Origin: a virus
DNA length: 37,140 nt
Reading direction: 5' to 3' (one strand)
IMG/VR virus record: IMGVR_UViG_3300032331_000809
Coordinates: 1-37,140 of that record
Part shown: one piece after another, positions 18,550 to 27,430 of the stretch
Position numbering within the stretch: the first letter of the stretch is position 1
How the letters are laid out: every line of letters starts with the position of its first letter
Made by a program: the position numbers and the translations under genes
Notes under the pieces: generated by a model
Seen by the model: only the letters and a program-made list of their open reading frames with translations
What the model was told of the DNA's origin: nothing
Database searches by the model: none

Positions 18550-19968
18550 TTATCCATAACGGAATAATACAAAGTTGTTTGCACCTAAAGTACATACGCA
18601 ACGCTCAGATAAGAAGTTAACCTCCATAGCATCTAAGTCGCTTGTTTGCGCTCCACCTGCAGAACCTGTAATCCAAGTTTTGTATCTGCGGTCTTCAGCT
18701 TCAGAAGCACGGTATCTAACGTGTAAGAATGGTCTCTTAGCGTTTTTACCCATGATTTGGTCATAAACTGAAGTAGAACCTGCAGGAACTAATAAACCTG
18801 TGATTGTACCTGTTGCTGTAGAAGCAGTAGTATTTAAACCACCACGCATTGTTGGGTCATTTAAGTATTTCCAATCAGACTTGTAGAAGTCATAACCTCT
18901 ACGGAATCCTGTAAATCCTAAATTCAACGCCATGTTTACATCATTGTCGAATAAACCAAATGAAGCTGACTGAGCAACACCACCTGAAGTATATCCATTC
19001 AATGTAGCTAACATATTGTCGATGTCAAAAGACAATCCACGATTTACGAATACTACGTTTTCTTCGATAGCACCTTGCTTATCTAAACGAGATACAATTG
19101 AATCCCAATCAGATAATGCAGTTGGAGTACCACCGCCCCATACGTTACCACGAGAGTTTACAACATAGAAGATACCTTCAGACCCTTTATAGCCTGCAGC
19201 CAAAGCACCTGAAGTTGCAGCAGCAGGAACAGCTTCAATCATTGCAGTTTCTAAGTAATCTTCAAAACGTAAACGAGTTTCGTGTTCTGATTTCAAATAC
19301 CACAAGTAACCTGTAGCACCATTTTCAGTAGTAACTTCAACCCAACCAATCTGAGCCATGTCAGAACCATTAACAGCATATCTGTCTTTGATAATGATTG
19401 GAGAGTTAGAGTAAATGTCATCTTCGCCTTCTAATGAGCCAACCATACCATTTGTTCCTTTTTTAAATTCAGAACCATAAATGAATACAGTACAAGCTGT
19501 AGAAACAGCAAATGCTTGACCTGCAGTTTCATAGTAAGCTACCGTAAAAGTAGTTGCAGAAGGAACTGCTGTAACAATAGCCTTGTTGTAAACGCCTGAT
19601 GTATTGTTTTGAATCATCAAAGTTTGACCAACACGGATTGCAACATAAGTTACCCCTGTATCAGCTACAGTAAAGGTTGCTGTTGCAGAAGTTGCTGCTG
19701 CCGCAGAAGTACAGCTTGTGTACTTAATGTGTAAACGACCTTGTTCTGCCCATTTAATTTGGTCAGAGTTAGAAGGCATTTCTGCGCCAACCATACGAAG
19801 GAATGATGCGATTGTACGATTACCGTAACGCTCAAATTCTTTCTCATAAGTATCAGGTAAATACTGATTCAAAAAGCTGAACGATGTAAGGTAGTTTGTT
19901 TGTAACGCTACCTGTTCTGCTGCCGGTTGTAAGGCATAGGTAGGTGTTGATAATAATGCACTTGCCAT
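18550..19968 (-). CDS. Major capsid protein (crAss-like/HK97-fold type)
   Basis: A 472-residue protein placed directly after the scaffold gene and followed by the strongest terminator of the region. The N-terminal arm (LQTNYLTSFSFLNQYLPDTY, then EKEFERYGNRTIASFLRMVG) and the C-terminal segment (DLDAMEVNFLSERCVCTLG, then ANNFVLF) match what I recall of capsid proteins of crAss-like and other Bacteroidota phages. Residues about 88-165 look like an inserted beta domain (RVGQTLMIQNNTSG; FTVAYYETAGQAF), probably surface-exposed. Many Ala/Thr/Gly residues and a spread of tidy codons fit a highly expressed gene. The HK97 fold is inferred from family, not seen directly. Confidence 0.85.
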   Translation of the reverse strand: MASALLSTPTYALQPAAEQVALQTNYLTSFSFLNQYLPDTYEKEFERYGNRTIASFLRMVGAEMPSNSDQIKWAEQGRLHIKYTSCTSAAAATSATATFTVADTGVTYVAIRVGQTLMIQNNTSGVYNKAIVTAVPSATTFTVAYYETAGQAFAVSTACTVFIYGSEFKKGTNGMVGSLEGEDDIYSNSPIIIKDRYAVNGSDMAQIGWVEVTTENGATGYLWYLKSEHETRLRFEDYLETAMIEAVPAAATSGALAAGYKGSEGIFYVVNSRGNVWGGGTPTALSDWDSIVSRLDKQGAIEENVVFVNRGLSFDIDNMLATLNGYTSGGVAQSASFGLFDNDVNMALNLGFTGFRRGYDFYKSDWKYLNDPTMRGGLNTTASTATGTITGLLVPAGSTSVYDQIMGKNAKRPFLHVRYRASEAEDRRYKTWITGSAGGAQTSDLDAMEVNFLSERCVCTLGANNFVLFRYG

Positions 19969-19993
19969 TTTGTGTTAATTTTTTAATTTGTTT

Positions 19994-21088
19994 TTAAATA
20001 CGTTTTGCGCTGCTTATTTTAAGACTCCTTCCTGAGTCAGGATTAACAGCTTTAACCTTCATTCCGCTTTGATTTGGTGTAATCTCAGGCGTTTTTCTTT
20101 CAGACATATTGATATTCTTTATGCCTCTTAATGTACCCTCTACTGCGTCTGCTTGTCCTTGTTCATAAAAGAACTTTGCAAACTTTTCAGGATTCATCGC
20201 TATTGCCAAGGACCTATGATAACCTGCAGCATCTTTTATTAAACCACTCTCGTCTAAAAATTTATTAATAAAATTTTGCGGAGTTGATTGTAATTTTTTC
20301 AATTCTTTTGGGTCTCCCGGATTAAACGTAATTTTCTTATTATTGACATCAAATTCAAAACCTTTGAATCCTGAGTCAAAAACTTCATTTGTCTTTTGGT
20401 CAAACCATTGACGCTTACGATTGTTCTCCTCTTCTATGGTCTTAGCTTGCTTTGTATATTCACGATACGAATTAAATTCTTCTTTTTCTTCTTCGGAAAA
20501 CCCTGCCGACCTTGACTCAAGGGGTAGTTTATATTTTTCCTTCTGATTATTAAAAAACTTCTTCGCCTCGTTGATAATCTTCTTTTTTTCGATTTTTACT
20601 TTCTTAATCTTATACTCATCATCAATATCTTCATCGTATCTGTAATCGTCCATCAAAGCCTCAACATCGTCTTTATCAAGACCTTCTTGAGTAGCTGCTA
20701 GATATTCTCTTACAAGTTCTTCTGAATCCATTGATTCAAAATCTTTATTCAACTTGATAAAATCTTCAAACCCTCTTCCTGTTTCTTTTTTATACTTCAT
20801 AAAAGCAGCAACATCCTCAGGTAAAGCTTCTTTATCTTGTCTTTCTGTTATCAACTCATCAAATGAATTGATTTGTTTGTTGTATCGTTTACCGATATAT
20901 GAAAGAACTTTTTGCTCGTCTAACTCTTCGGTTTGTTGAGTTTCTGTTTGAGGTTTTTCTTCCTCTTGCGCCTGCTCAGTACCTGCTTGTGTTTGTTCTT
21001 GTTCGTGCTTTTCAAGTAATTCTTTTTCTACTTGAGCTACACCTTTTTCTTCCACTCCATCTAAGAGTCTAACTTTTATGTTCTCCAT
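19994..21088 (-). CDS. Probable scaffolding protein
   Basis: A 364-residue, very charged protein: a Glu/Gln-rich N-terminus (residues about 25-60 with repeated EQ/EE/TQ), several acidic and Lys-rich helices (DDEYKIKKVKIEKKKIINEA), and a basic C-terminus (KVKAVNPDSGRSLKISSAKR). This composition, its place between portal and major capsid genes, and its size are what is expected of a capsid assembly scaffold that binds capsid subunits through a basic C-terminal tail. It lies 25 nt upstream of the capsid gene and shares its promoter candidate at 21110. No protease motif was seen. Confidence 0.75.
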   Translation of the reverse strand: MENIKVRLLDGVEEKGVAQVEKELLEKHEQEQTQAGTEQAQEEEKPQTETQQTEELDEQKVLSYIGKRYNKQINSFDELITERQDKEALPEDVAAFMKYKKETGRGFEDFIKLNKDFESMDSEELVREYLAATQEGLDKDDVEALMDDYRYDEDIDDEYKIKKVKIEKKKIINEAKKFFNNQKEKYKLPLESRSAGFSEEEKEEFNSYREYTKQAKTIEEENNRKRQWFDQKTNEVFDSGFKGFEFDVNNKKITFNPGDPKELKKLQSTPQNFINKFLDESGLIKDAAGYHRSLAIAMNPEKFAKFFYEQGQADAVEGTLRGIKNINMSERKTPEITPNQSGMKVKAVNPDSGRSLKISSAKRI

Positions 21089-21109
21089 TTTATTATATTT
21101 AATTTATTG

Positions 21110-21117
21110 CAAAAATA
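21110..21117 (-). promoter_or_regulatory. Possible promoter for scaffold and capsid
   Basis: The minus strand reads TATTTTTG (fits TAnnTTTG) 21 nt before the scaffold ATG, in the only sizeable gap between portal and scaffold genes. No clear -33 TTG is present. A promoter here would give capsid and scaffold a transcript of their own ending at the 18.5-kb terminator. Confidence 0.4.
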
Positions 21118-21137
21118 TATATTTATTTGATATTTTT

Positions 21138-23570
21138 TTAACGAGGTTCAAATTCCGCTAAATCAAAGCCATCTAAACTATCTTCATTTGATTCAAACTC
21201 CAAAGGAGGAAGATTATTTTTCTTTTGATTTATCAATTTTGAATGTTGCGTATTCTGCAAACTAATCCTCTTTGATTTTGCTTCTTCTTTAATTTGGTCT
21301 CTCTCGTTCATCGAGCCTGCATTTACTTTAGCTAGCTCCATGCTATATTGAAATTCTTTATCCATAAGCATTAACTTCAATTGAGCCTGCTTTTCCATCA
21401 CTTGCAAATCAAATTGAGACTCTGCTTGTTTTAGCTGAATCTTACCTTGCATTTCTGACTGAATCTTTTGCATAGAAGTTTGAGCTGCCATTTCTTGAGA
21501 TTTCAATTGTTGTTGAGCAACCATTGCTTGTTTTTGCATCTCCATCTTTTCTGCTCTGTCTTGCTTTTGTATTCTCTTTAATTTTAATAATTGATTGGCA
21601 AGTTTAAGATTTTTAATCTCACGAATATCAATAGCATCCTCAAGATTAATATCTCCCTTAGATAAGGCTATTTGAATATTTGCTTCAAGTTGAGATTTTT
21701 GCTCTTCATCAGGTGCTACCTCTATGAATATACCAAAATCATAAATATACAAATCACTTATTTCTGAAAGTAAATTTACATTGTATTTACCTATTTGGTT
21801 AATGAACTCTTCTTTAAAATCAGAGTATTCTAAAATGTCAGATATTCTATATGTCAAAGCCTCAGCCAATGTTCTATAGATAAATAAACCTGACTCAAGA
21901 ATATGTCTAGTTGCTGTGTTTGAGTTCAATGCAGCCAACTTTTGAATACCAACTAAAGAGTTAGGGTCAGGAGAATCGGACCTTGCTTCGGACAATCCTG
22001 TTACGGTCCTAAGCATATCCATATAATGATTATAATTAGCAAGTAACATCTGCGTTTTACTAGCTCCTGAATTAGATGTAAGCTGAGTTATAGGAACTTT
22101 TGCATTGTTAAAATCTCCGTCTGATGTGAAACTACGACCAATAACACTACCTGTTTGGAAGTATAATCGTAATGCATCTTCAGGGTTGTAGGCTGCTCCT
22201 GTTCCTAGGTCAATCTCGCTCAAGCCATCGGCATCTATAAATACACCATCAGGCACTACACGATTAATAACTTGCTGTAATTTTAAATGCGTAATCTGAA
22301 TCAAATCGGCAAATGGTATCATTCTACAAACCAATGATTCAACAATCCCTTTATACAAGCGAGGTGCACACGCAACATAGTTAGGTATAGCATATTGAGA
22401 TGCAGATTTAGGTCTAACCATATTCTGAGATAACTCCCACTTTAAAAGAATATTCGTACCCATTACCATAACACCTTCGTACCAAACGTCAATTGTCTTC
22501 TCAATCTTCTCAAAACCTGCTTCCTCCATCATTTCTTGCGGAGGATTGAATGTGTCTTCTTTTGGAATAACTCTTACGCCTCCATTGTCAAGCACTTTCT
22601 TTTTGTAAACAATCTTTTTTGATGTCTTGTAATTAAAGTAAAGTAATGTACAAGTATCACGGAAGAACATATCATTTTGATAGAACTGAGCTACATTAAA
22701 ATAATCGTACCAAGAATTGCTATATTGAGATATTTTTTGCAAATCTTCACTAGTCAAAGATTGGTCTATCTTATATAGCTCTGTCAATGGAACAGTTTTA
22801 ATTTCTCCCCAATAAAAACAATCTTTGAAGTATGGGTCTTCTGTATAACTGTAAACAACATTTGCCGGGTCAACATAAGATATTCTAACGCCATCTCCTT
22901 GCAAAAATTCATGTTTTGCAACTGCTATTCCAAGTACGGTTGCATCATAGTCAAGTCTTTTTCTTACATCATCATATTTGTTGTTATCAAATATTGTATT
23001 AATAGCCTCTTCTTCTGCTATTTCAATTGCCGGCTTATAACTAAGTTGCATATGCAACTTAACTTCCTCGTCATTAGTAGGCAATTTATCAGGGTTCATC
23101 ATAAATGGATTAGCACCTGTAGAGTCTTGTATAATAGTAAGAACATCTTTCGCAGCTACTTGACCTTCTAATTGTTCTTGGTATTGATTTCTATGCTCTT
23201 GAGACATGGCATCTTGAGAGTATGCTTTTACCTTAAACAATCTTTCAGACATTCCATTTACTACAATATCTACAAACTTTGGTATAATAGGAACAGGTGT
23301 CCAATCTATGTTTAAATAGGACAAATCCCCATCAATAGCTAATTCATTTTTATACTTAGCTACAGATTGTTCTCCTCTTGCGTATAGCCTACGTCTATGG
23401 TATTCTCGCCATTGACCATAGTAACGACAAGTGTTTCCATCTTTTTTAAACCACTCATACTGAATAGCTTGACCAACTTGAAGACCGTATGCTTTCGATT
23501 CTTTTTCAGCATCAGTAGCCATTTGGGTTGGAAAAACCGTAGAAGATATGTCTATTGCTATTTCTTTCAT
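21138..23570 (-). CDS. Portal protein
   Basis: An 810-residue protein in the position of the portal, immediately after TerL. Its start overlaps the TerL stop by 4 nt (ATGA), suggesting translational coupling. The N-terminal segments RYYGQWREYHRRRLYARGEQ and LSYLNIDWTPVPIIPKFVDI with VVNGMSERLFKVKA are typical of portals of crAss-like and related Bacteroidota podoviruses. The C-terminal third (about 645-760) is a long Gln/Lys/Glu-rich helical region (MEMQKQAMVAQQQLKSQEMA), fitting the portal crown or barrel. It is expected to form the dodecameric DNA channel at one capsid vertex and dock the terminase. Confidence 0.85.
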   Translation of the reverse strand: MKEIAIDISSTVFPTQMATDAEKESKAYGLQVGQAIQYEWFKKDGNTCRYYGQWREYHRRRLYARGEQSVAKYKNELAIDGDLSYLNIDWTPVPIIPKFVDIVVNGMSERLFKVKAYSQDAMSQEHRNQYQEQLEGQVAAKDVLTIIQDSTGANPFMMNPDKLPTNDEEVKLHMQLSYKPAIEIAEEEAINTIFDNNKYDDVRKRLDYDATVLGIAVAKHEFLQGDGVRISYVDPANVVYSYTEDPYFKDCFYWGEIKTVPLTELYKIDQSLTSEDLQKISQYSNSWYDYFNVAQFYQNDMFFRDTCTLLYFNYKTSKKIVYKKKVLDNGGVRVIPKEDTFNPPQEMMEEAGFEKIEKTIDVWYEGVMVMGTNILLKWELSQNMVRPKSASQYAIPNYVACAPRLYKGIVESLVCRMIPFADLIQITHLKLQQVINRVVPDGVFIDADGLSEIDLGTGAAYNPEDALRLYFQTGSVIGRSFTSDGDFNNAKVPITQLTSNSGASKTQMLLANYNHYMDMLRTVTGLSEARSDSPDPNSLVGIQKLAALNSNTATRHILESGLFIYRTLAEALTYRISDILEYSDFKEEFINQIGKYNVNLLSEISDLYIYDFGIFIEVAPDEEQKSQLEANIQIALSKGDINLEDAIDIREIKNLKLANQLLKLKRIQKQDRAEKMEMQKQAMVAQQQLKSQEMAAQTSMQKIQSEMQGKIQLKQAESQFDLQVMEKQAQLKLMLMDKEFQYSMELAKVNAGSMNERDQIKEEAKSKRISLQNTQHSKLINQKKNNLPPLEFESNEDSLDGFDLAEFEPR

Positions 23571-25819
23571 CGTATTAATTGGCTTAGGTTGCCATCCTGT
23601 TTATATCTTGCGAAGTTAAGAATTAATTTTGATTCTTTTTTTTCAGGCATATATAAGTGCTTCTGATTAGCCATAATAGCCAATCCTGAACTTATAGAAG
23701 CGTCATATTTTGTTCTCTCATTTATGTCAAATTTAGCCCAATCTTCAAGCGTTCTTGTAAATGGCATTGTACCCATTTGGTCAGGGTCTCTATATTTCCC
23801 TTCCAAATCCAATCCTACATACTTTTCAATATAAGATTCTATTGCTGCCGCATGAGCTTGCTTTACATCTTCTGAAGAGTTAGGAATACCGCCAAGTTCT
23901 TTTTCTGTTTTCGATAGTTTTGAGTATTGTTTATCGGGTCTGTTTAAACAAAATCCACGATAGCCTCTATTTTTAAAATGATATAAAAGCCTAGGCTTAT
24001 TATTCTCTATCAAGATAGGCATACCATAAAATACACAAGCCATAAGTACCTCTTCAAAGAATATCTCTGCTGTTTGTGGTCTAGCTGTATATTCTAGGAA
24101 GAACTCATTTGTTGGTGCTTCATCCATGTGGAACTTGGTCAGACCATGAAGAGAACCATTAGACCCTCTACCATCAACAACAGCAGATATGTCATAAGAG
24201 TCGCAACCAAAAGACCCTATATGCTCATTTCCGGGATGTTTGATACCGTTTTTTACATGGACATTATTCTGAAGATGCTTCTGAGGAATCCAACTAATAT
24301 AAAATCTACCATTCTTGTCAGGAGAGAATATAACCTCAGTATCTTTCACTCCATCTCTCCAACTAAAAGACCCACGAGTGATATAGTGTTCCTTAATCAT
24401 TGAGTCATTGTAATCTATTTGGTGGTATATCTTGGTTAAGTTAAATAAAGCTTGCTTTGCCTCATCTCTAAACGCATGAGATTCTGTGCGTGGAAATTGA
24501 CGATAAAACTCATTGAGAGCATCTGAGTCTTGCTTTAATGATTCAACCTCAGCCTCCCAATAATCTATAGCCCCATTAGTTATCCAACCACTATCTACGC
24601 CTTCTATTTTCTCTTTTGGCTTTCTAAACACAGGCATACCGTACTTGTCAATAAATCCTTCCATATTCCACTCCATAGGAATGAATAATTTATACAATCC
24701 ACTCTTGGTTTGACCGTTGCCATTTCTTGAGTAGATAGAGGAATCCTCATAGATGTCTTTAAAGTTCTTTCCACCTTTTGACAATGCATTTGAGGTTGAC
24801 CCCATCATACATTTGCCAATTATCTTAGACCCTAATCTCAAACAAGTCTTAGTAATCCTCCAATTTTCTTTTATGTTTACAGGCTTTGTCCATTTACCGC
24901 TCTCGTCATGTGCTAAGAATAAAAGTTTTTCCCCATCGTAAGAGTTGTCTTCTGTATTTTTCCAATCTATTGTTGTATCCAATCCATCTACGCCTTCATC
25001 GCCTATATCATACATATTCTTCTTGGTAATTTTTGCGGCAGGGACACGAAAAGCTAATTCAGTTTTCGGCTTGTCCATACCATCCATTACCGGCTTAAAA
25101 AAGAATGGCAATCTATTGTTGATTGGAACTACTTTATCAGTAAACATCTTCTTGGCATCAGCTCCGGTCTTAGACAAAATACCTATCCTTGCATCTCTTG
25201 CAAGCGTACCTATATTCACGCACTCAGAAGAAGCCATAAATGAAAATCCTGAACGTCTTATCTTTAAATAAATCATTCCGAAACATCTTGGGTCTGCTCT
25301 GCAAGCTTCCCAAAAAATCCAATAAATTCTATTTGCTTCTCTGTAATCAGGATAGCCAATATCAATACTTGACCATTGTAAATACATCCAATGAGAACCT
25401 GTTATGTATGTATCTACCCCATTATTCTTAAACCAAAATCCATTCTCTCTATTATTGAATTGTCTTTCAATATAGTCAACCCACTTGTTTTTAAACTCAG
25501 GCGGTTGATTGTTCCAATGAAATATTGATTGTATTTTTAACAACTCCGTAGGCGGCTGCTCTCGCTCCCAATATTGCTCAGATGCTTTGCTACTTCTCTG
25601 AAAACATTCTGTCGGAGCTAATGGCAATGCTATAACTAGCCCTGCAATGCTTACAATCTGACCAACTTGACCTGTTTTGGATATGACAACCATTTTGTGC
25701 TTTTCGTCATAGCCATATAGCCAAGTTCTTGCTTTATTTTTATGAGCAAGAGTGGTGTTAGGGATGTAATCATTGAGAACCCTGTATAAATCATCTTTTT
25801 CTTGAGCGTCTCTCTGCAA
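23567..25819 (-). CDS. Terminase large subunit (DNA packaging ATPase-nuclease)
   Basis: 750 residues with both domains readable. ATPase: a non-classical P-loop-like segment KIRRSGFS at 186-193, a Walker-B-like LLFLAHDE at 299-306 (D305, E306) and a coupling motif GSTSN at 340-344. Nuclease: FGCDSYD with D540 and PILIENN with E605 as likely metal ligands. The RRxGFS form in place of GKS/T is what I recall for crAss-like terminases. Its start lies inside the end of the upstream 95-aa gene (29-nt overlap), and its stop overlaps the portal start. It translocates DNA into the capsid through the portal. Confidence 0.9.
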   Translation of the reverse strand: MQRDAQEKDDLYRVLNDYIPNTTLAHKNKARTWLYGYDEKHKMVVISKTGQVGQIVSIAGLVIALPLAPTECFQRSSKASEQYWEREQPPTELLKIQSIFHWNNQPPEFKNKWVDYIERQFNNRENGFWFKNNGVDTYITGSHWMYLQWSSIDIGYPDYREANRIYWIFWEACRADPRCFGMIYLKIRRSGFSFMASSECVNIGTLARDARIGILSKTGADAKKMFTDKVVPINNRLPFFFKPVMDGMDKPKTELAFRVPAAKITKKNMYDIGDEGVDGLDTTIDWKNTEDNSYDGEKLLFLAHDESGKWTKPVNIKENWRITKTCLRLGSKIIGKCMMGSTSNALSKGGKNFKDIYEDSSIYSRNGNGQTKSGLYKLFIPMEWNMEGFIDKYGMPVFRKPKEKIEGVDSGWITNGAIDYWEAEVESLKQDSDALNEFYRQFPRTESHAFRDEAKQALFNLTKIYHQIDYNDSMIKEHYITRGSFSWRDGVKDTEVIFSPDKNGRFYISWIPQKHLQNNVHVKNGIKHPGNEHIGSFGCDSYDISAVVDGRGSNGSLHGLTKFHMDEAPTNEFFLEYTARPQTAEIFFEEVLMACVFYGMPILIENNKPRLLYHFKNRGYRGFCLNRPDKQYSKLSKTEKELGGIPNSSEDVKQAHAAAIESYIEKYVGLDLEGKYRDPDQMGTMPFTRTLEDWAKFDINERTKYDASISSGLAIMANQKHLYMPEKKESKLILNFARYKQDGNLSQLIR

Positions 25820-26078
25820 AGCCTTGTTTTGTATTGTTTAAATTTTGTCCTTGACTCAATAACTCTATATTTTCTTTTTCTGCTTCTATTCTTTCTAAAA
25901 TCTCAAAAGCATCAAATATTGCCAATTTTTTAGTTGCTGCAGCATTTTTAAGCTTATCGGCAGCCAAATCTCCACCATCCGCTAATGGATTAAGTATTGA
26001 TTCTTCCGCTACTTTTATAAGCTCTTCAACAGCCTTATGACCTGCTTTAATTATTTTTAATTTGATTTCTTTGCTCAT
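25791..26078 (-). CDS. Putative small terminase subunit-like protein, 95 aa
   Basis: A small helical protein with MSKEIKLKIIKAGHKAVEEL, a LAADKLKNAAATKKLAIFDA segment and a very basic C-terminus (RRSRKR). Its location directly before TerL, with a 29-nt overlap, is the classical place of the DNA-recognition subunit. I see no clear helix-turn-helix, so the terminase role is positional. The pattern in the middle is one I associate with conserved proteins next to TerL in Bacteroidota and marine phages. Confidence 0.55.
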   Translation of the reverse strand: MSKEIKLKIIKAGHKAVEELIKVAEESILNPLADGGDLAADKLKNAAATKKLAIFDAFEILERIEAEKENIELLSQGQNLNNTKQGFAERRSRKR

Positions 26079-26079
26079 A

Positions 26080-26646
26080 TTATTTATAAAACATTACATA
26101 TACCATTCTACCTTCTGACCAACCTAGATTGGGATATTTGCTATGAAAATAGTTGCATGGATAAGATACAACTCGATTAACTTTGTAACCAATTACTGAA
26201 CCCAAATCCCACTTGTCTATATTATTTGCTTCGTTAGCAAGAATGTTGTCATAGTCTTCTGAGCTAATATTGCTTGGTAAACAATCTCCAAGCTCTTTAT
26301 GTTTCCAAAAAGCTGTCCCATGTAAACCCTCCATTGTAGATGGAGACAAATAAAGGACCAAAGCTCTTTCAGGTCTTTCTCCATCAATGATGGCATCAGA
26401 ATGGATGCGCCAATCTGTATCAAGCTCATTGGTAGCCAACCTGAAAAAACTCAAAATATTACGCCTGCTACTCCTTTCTATCTTGTTTATTTTATCTAAA
26501 ACAATTCCATCAAAGTCAACCCAACTATTTTGAACCCAAAAATGACCGTCTCTAACGCTAACTCCGTTAAATTCATTTTCTAATAACGTACCATAAACAT
26601 AGTCATAAACATCTTGACTAAGAAAGTTGTCAGTTACATTTATCAT
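26080..26646 (-). CDS. 2-oxoglutarate/Fe(II)-dependent oxygenase-like protein
   Basis: This 188-residue protein shows the facial triad of the 2OG-Fe(II) family: H82-x-D84 in WRIHSDAI and H168 in YFHSKYP, plus R180 (EGRMVYVMF) where 2-oxoglutarate is bound. The strand ERALVLYLSP between them fits the double-stranded beta-helix core. Relatives hydroxylate proline or other residues or act on nucleic acid bases; the substrate here cannot be read from sequence. Its start overlaps the end of the upstream gene (ATGA), and its stop is 1 nt from the start of the TerS-like gene, so it is co-translated with the packaging genes. Confidence 0.75.
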   Translation of the reverse strand: MINVTDNFLSQDVYDYVYGTLLENEFNGVSVRDGHFWVQNSWVDFDGIVLDKINKIERSSRRNILSFFRLATNELDTDWRIHSDAIIDGERPERALVLYLSPSTMEGLHGTAFWKHKELGDCLPSNISSEDYDNILANEANNIDKWDLGSVIGYKVNRVVSYPCNYFHSKYPNLGWSEGRMVYVMFYK

Positions 26647-27206
26647 AGCTTTATTGTTATTTGGTGGTCATACATTCTGTATAGTTTCTCTCCATCGACA
26701 TCAAATTCGTACTCGCTGTCAGGACAAAAGCAAATCTTATCTCCTTCGTTTACTCCGCAATTTTTTAAATAATCGTTTGGATACTTCATTATACCCATCA
26801 AAGGTTCTTCTGAAAATGGTTTTTTTATGTAAGACTCAATTGCAGGGATAGGCTTTACAAAGCAATATCTTGAGTAAGCGTTCCAAGTAGAACCTTTTTT
26901 ATAAAGGAAAAATTGTTCCTCATCAATAAAGAATACATCATCTCTAAAAAATGACCTACCACTTTTTTGTCTTCCTTTTACATCATTGTAAAACTTAAAT
27001 GCATTATGATGAACAAGCAACGTATCGCCCTTTTCTATAGGACCTTCATATCCGGCAGGAAGCTCTAAAACTTCAGCATATCTGTTTGAAAACTTGTGGT
27101 CTTCTTCAGAAGTGCTAACTATTATCTCTATTCCGGACATCTCTTTTGTATTATTATATCTCTTGCCTTGTAATGGCTTGACTATAAAGTAAAATGGAGA
27201 CCTCAT
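26643..27206 (-). CDS. GroES-fold, double-domain co-chaperonin-like protein (putative)
   Basis: 187 residues. The first half has SGIEIIVSTSEEDHKFSNRY, then AEVLELPAGYEGPIEKGDTL, LVHHNAF and a closing DVFFIDEEQFFLYK. This order resembles GroES: mobile-loop region, then strand, then a KxGDxVLF-type turn, then a strand bearing the 'I-x-E-x-D-I' end. The second half repeats it in short form (GVNEGDKICFCPDSEYEFDV, then DGEKLYRMYDHQITIKL). So it reads as two GroES-like barrels in tandem. That is a pattern reading and needs structure prediction. It is distinct from the small GroES at 33496. It overlaps genes on both sides by 1-4 nt, inside the packaging operon. Confidence 0.55.
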   Translation of the reverse strand: MRSPFYFIVKPLQGKRYNNTKEMSGIEIIVSTSEEDHKFSNRYAEVLELPAGYEGPIEKGDTLLVHHNAFKFYNDVKGRQKSGRSFFRDDVFFIDEEQFFLYKKGSTWNAYSRYCFVKPIPAIESYIKKPFSEEPLMGIMKYPNDYLKNCGVNEGDKICFCPDSEYEFDVDGEKLYRMYDHQITIKL

Positions 27207-27430
27207 TAAAAATTTATATTAAATTCAATTGAAATTGGAACAGCATCATTAAACTGTTTCCACAAAACTACTTCATCTTTTTGATTAATTATATAAATAA
27301 GGATAGAATTTGTTTTATCGTCCTGTTTTATTATGTGTATTTGGTTGGTATCAGATAGAACGGACTGACCAACAATGTAATGCATTGCGGTCTTGTAATC
27401 TGTCCCTATCGCTATCTTTCTAATATCCAT
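27206..27430 (-). CDS. Hypothetical small protein, 74 aa
   Basis: I do not recognise this protein. It is a compact beta-type sequence (NQIHIIKQDDKTNSILIYII, DEVVLWKQF, VPISIEFNINF) with no membrane or signal segment. It starts inside the last 11 nt of the endolysin-like gene and its stop touches the start of the GroES-fold gene, so it is part of one coupled operon from 28055 to 21138. Confidence 0.6.
   Translation of the reverse strand: MDIRKIAIGTDYKTAMHYIVGQSVLSDTNQIHIIKQDDKTNSILIYIINQKDEVVLWKQFNDAVPISIEFNINF

Noticed and set aside
18344-18601. 85-codon minus-strand frame spanning the capsid terminator
   Set aside because: It runs across the end of the capsid gene, the terminator hairpin and the start of the next gene in an alternative frame.
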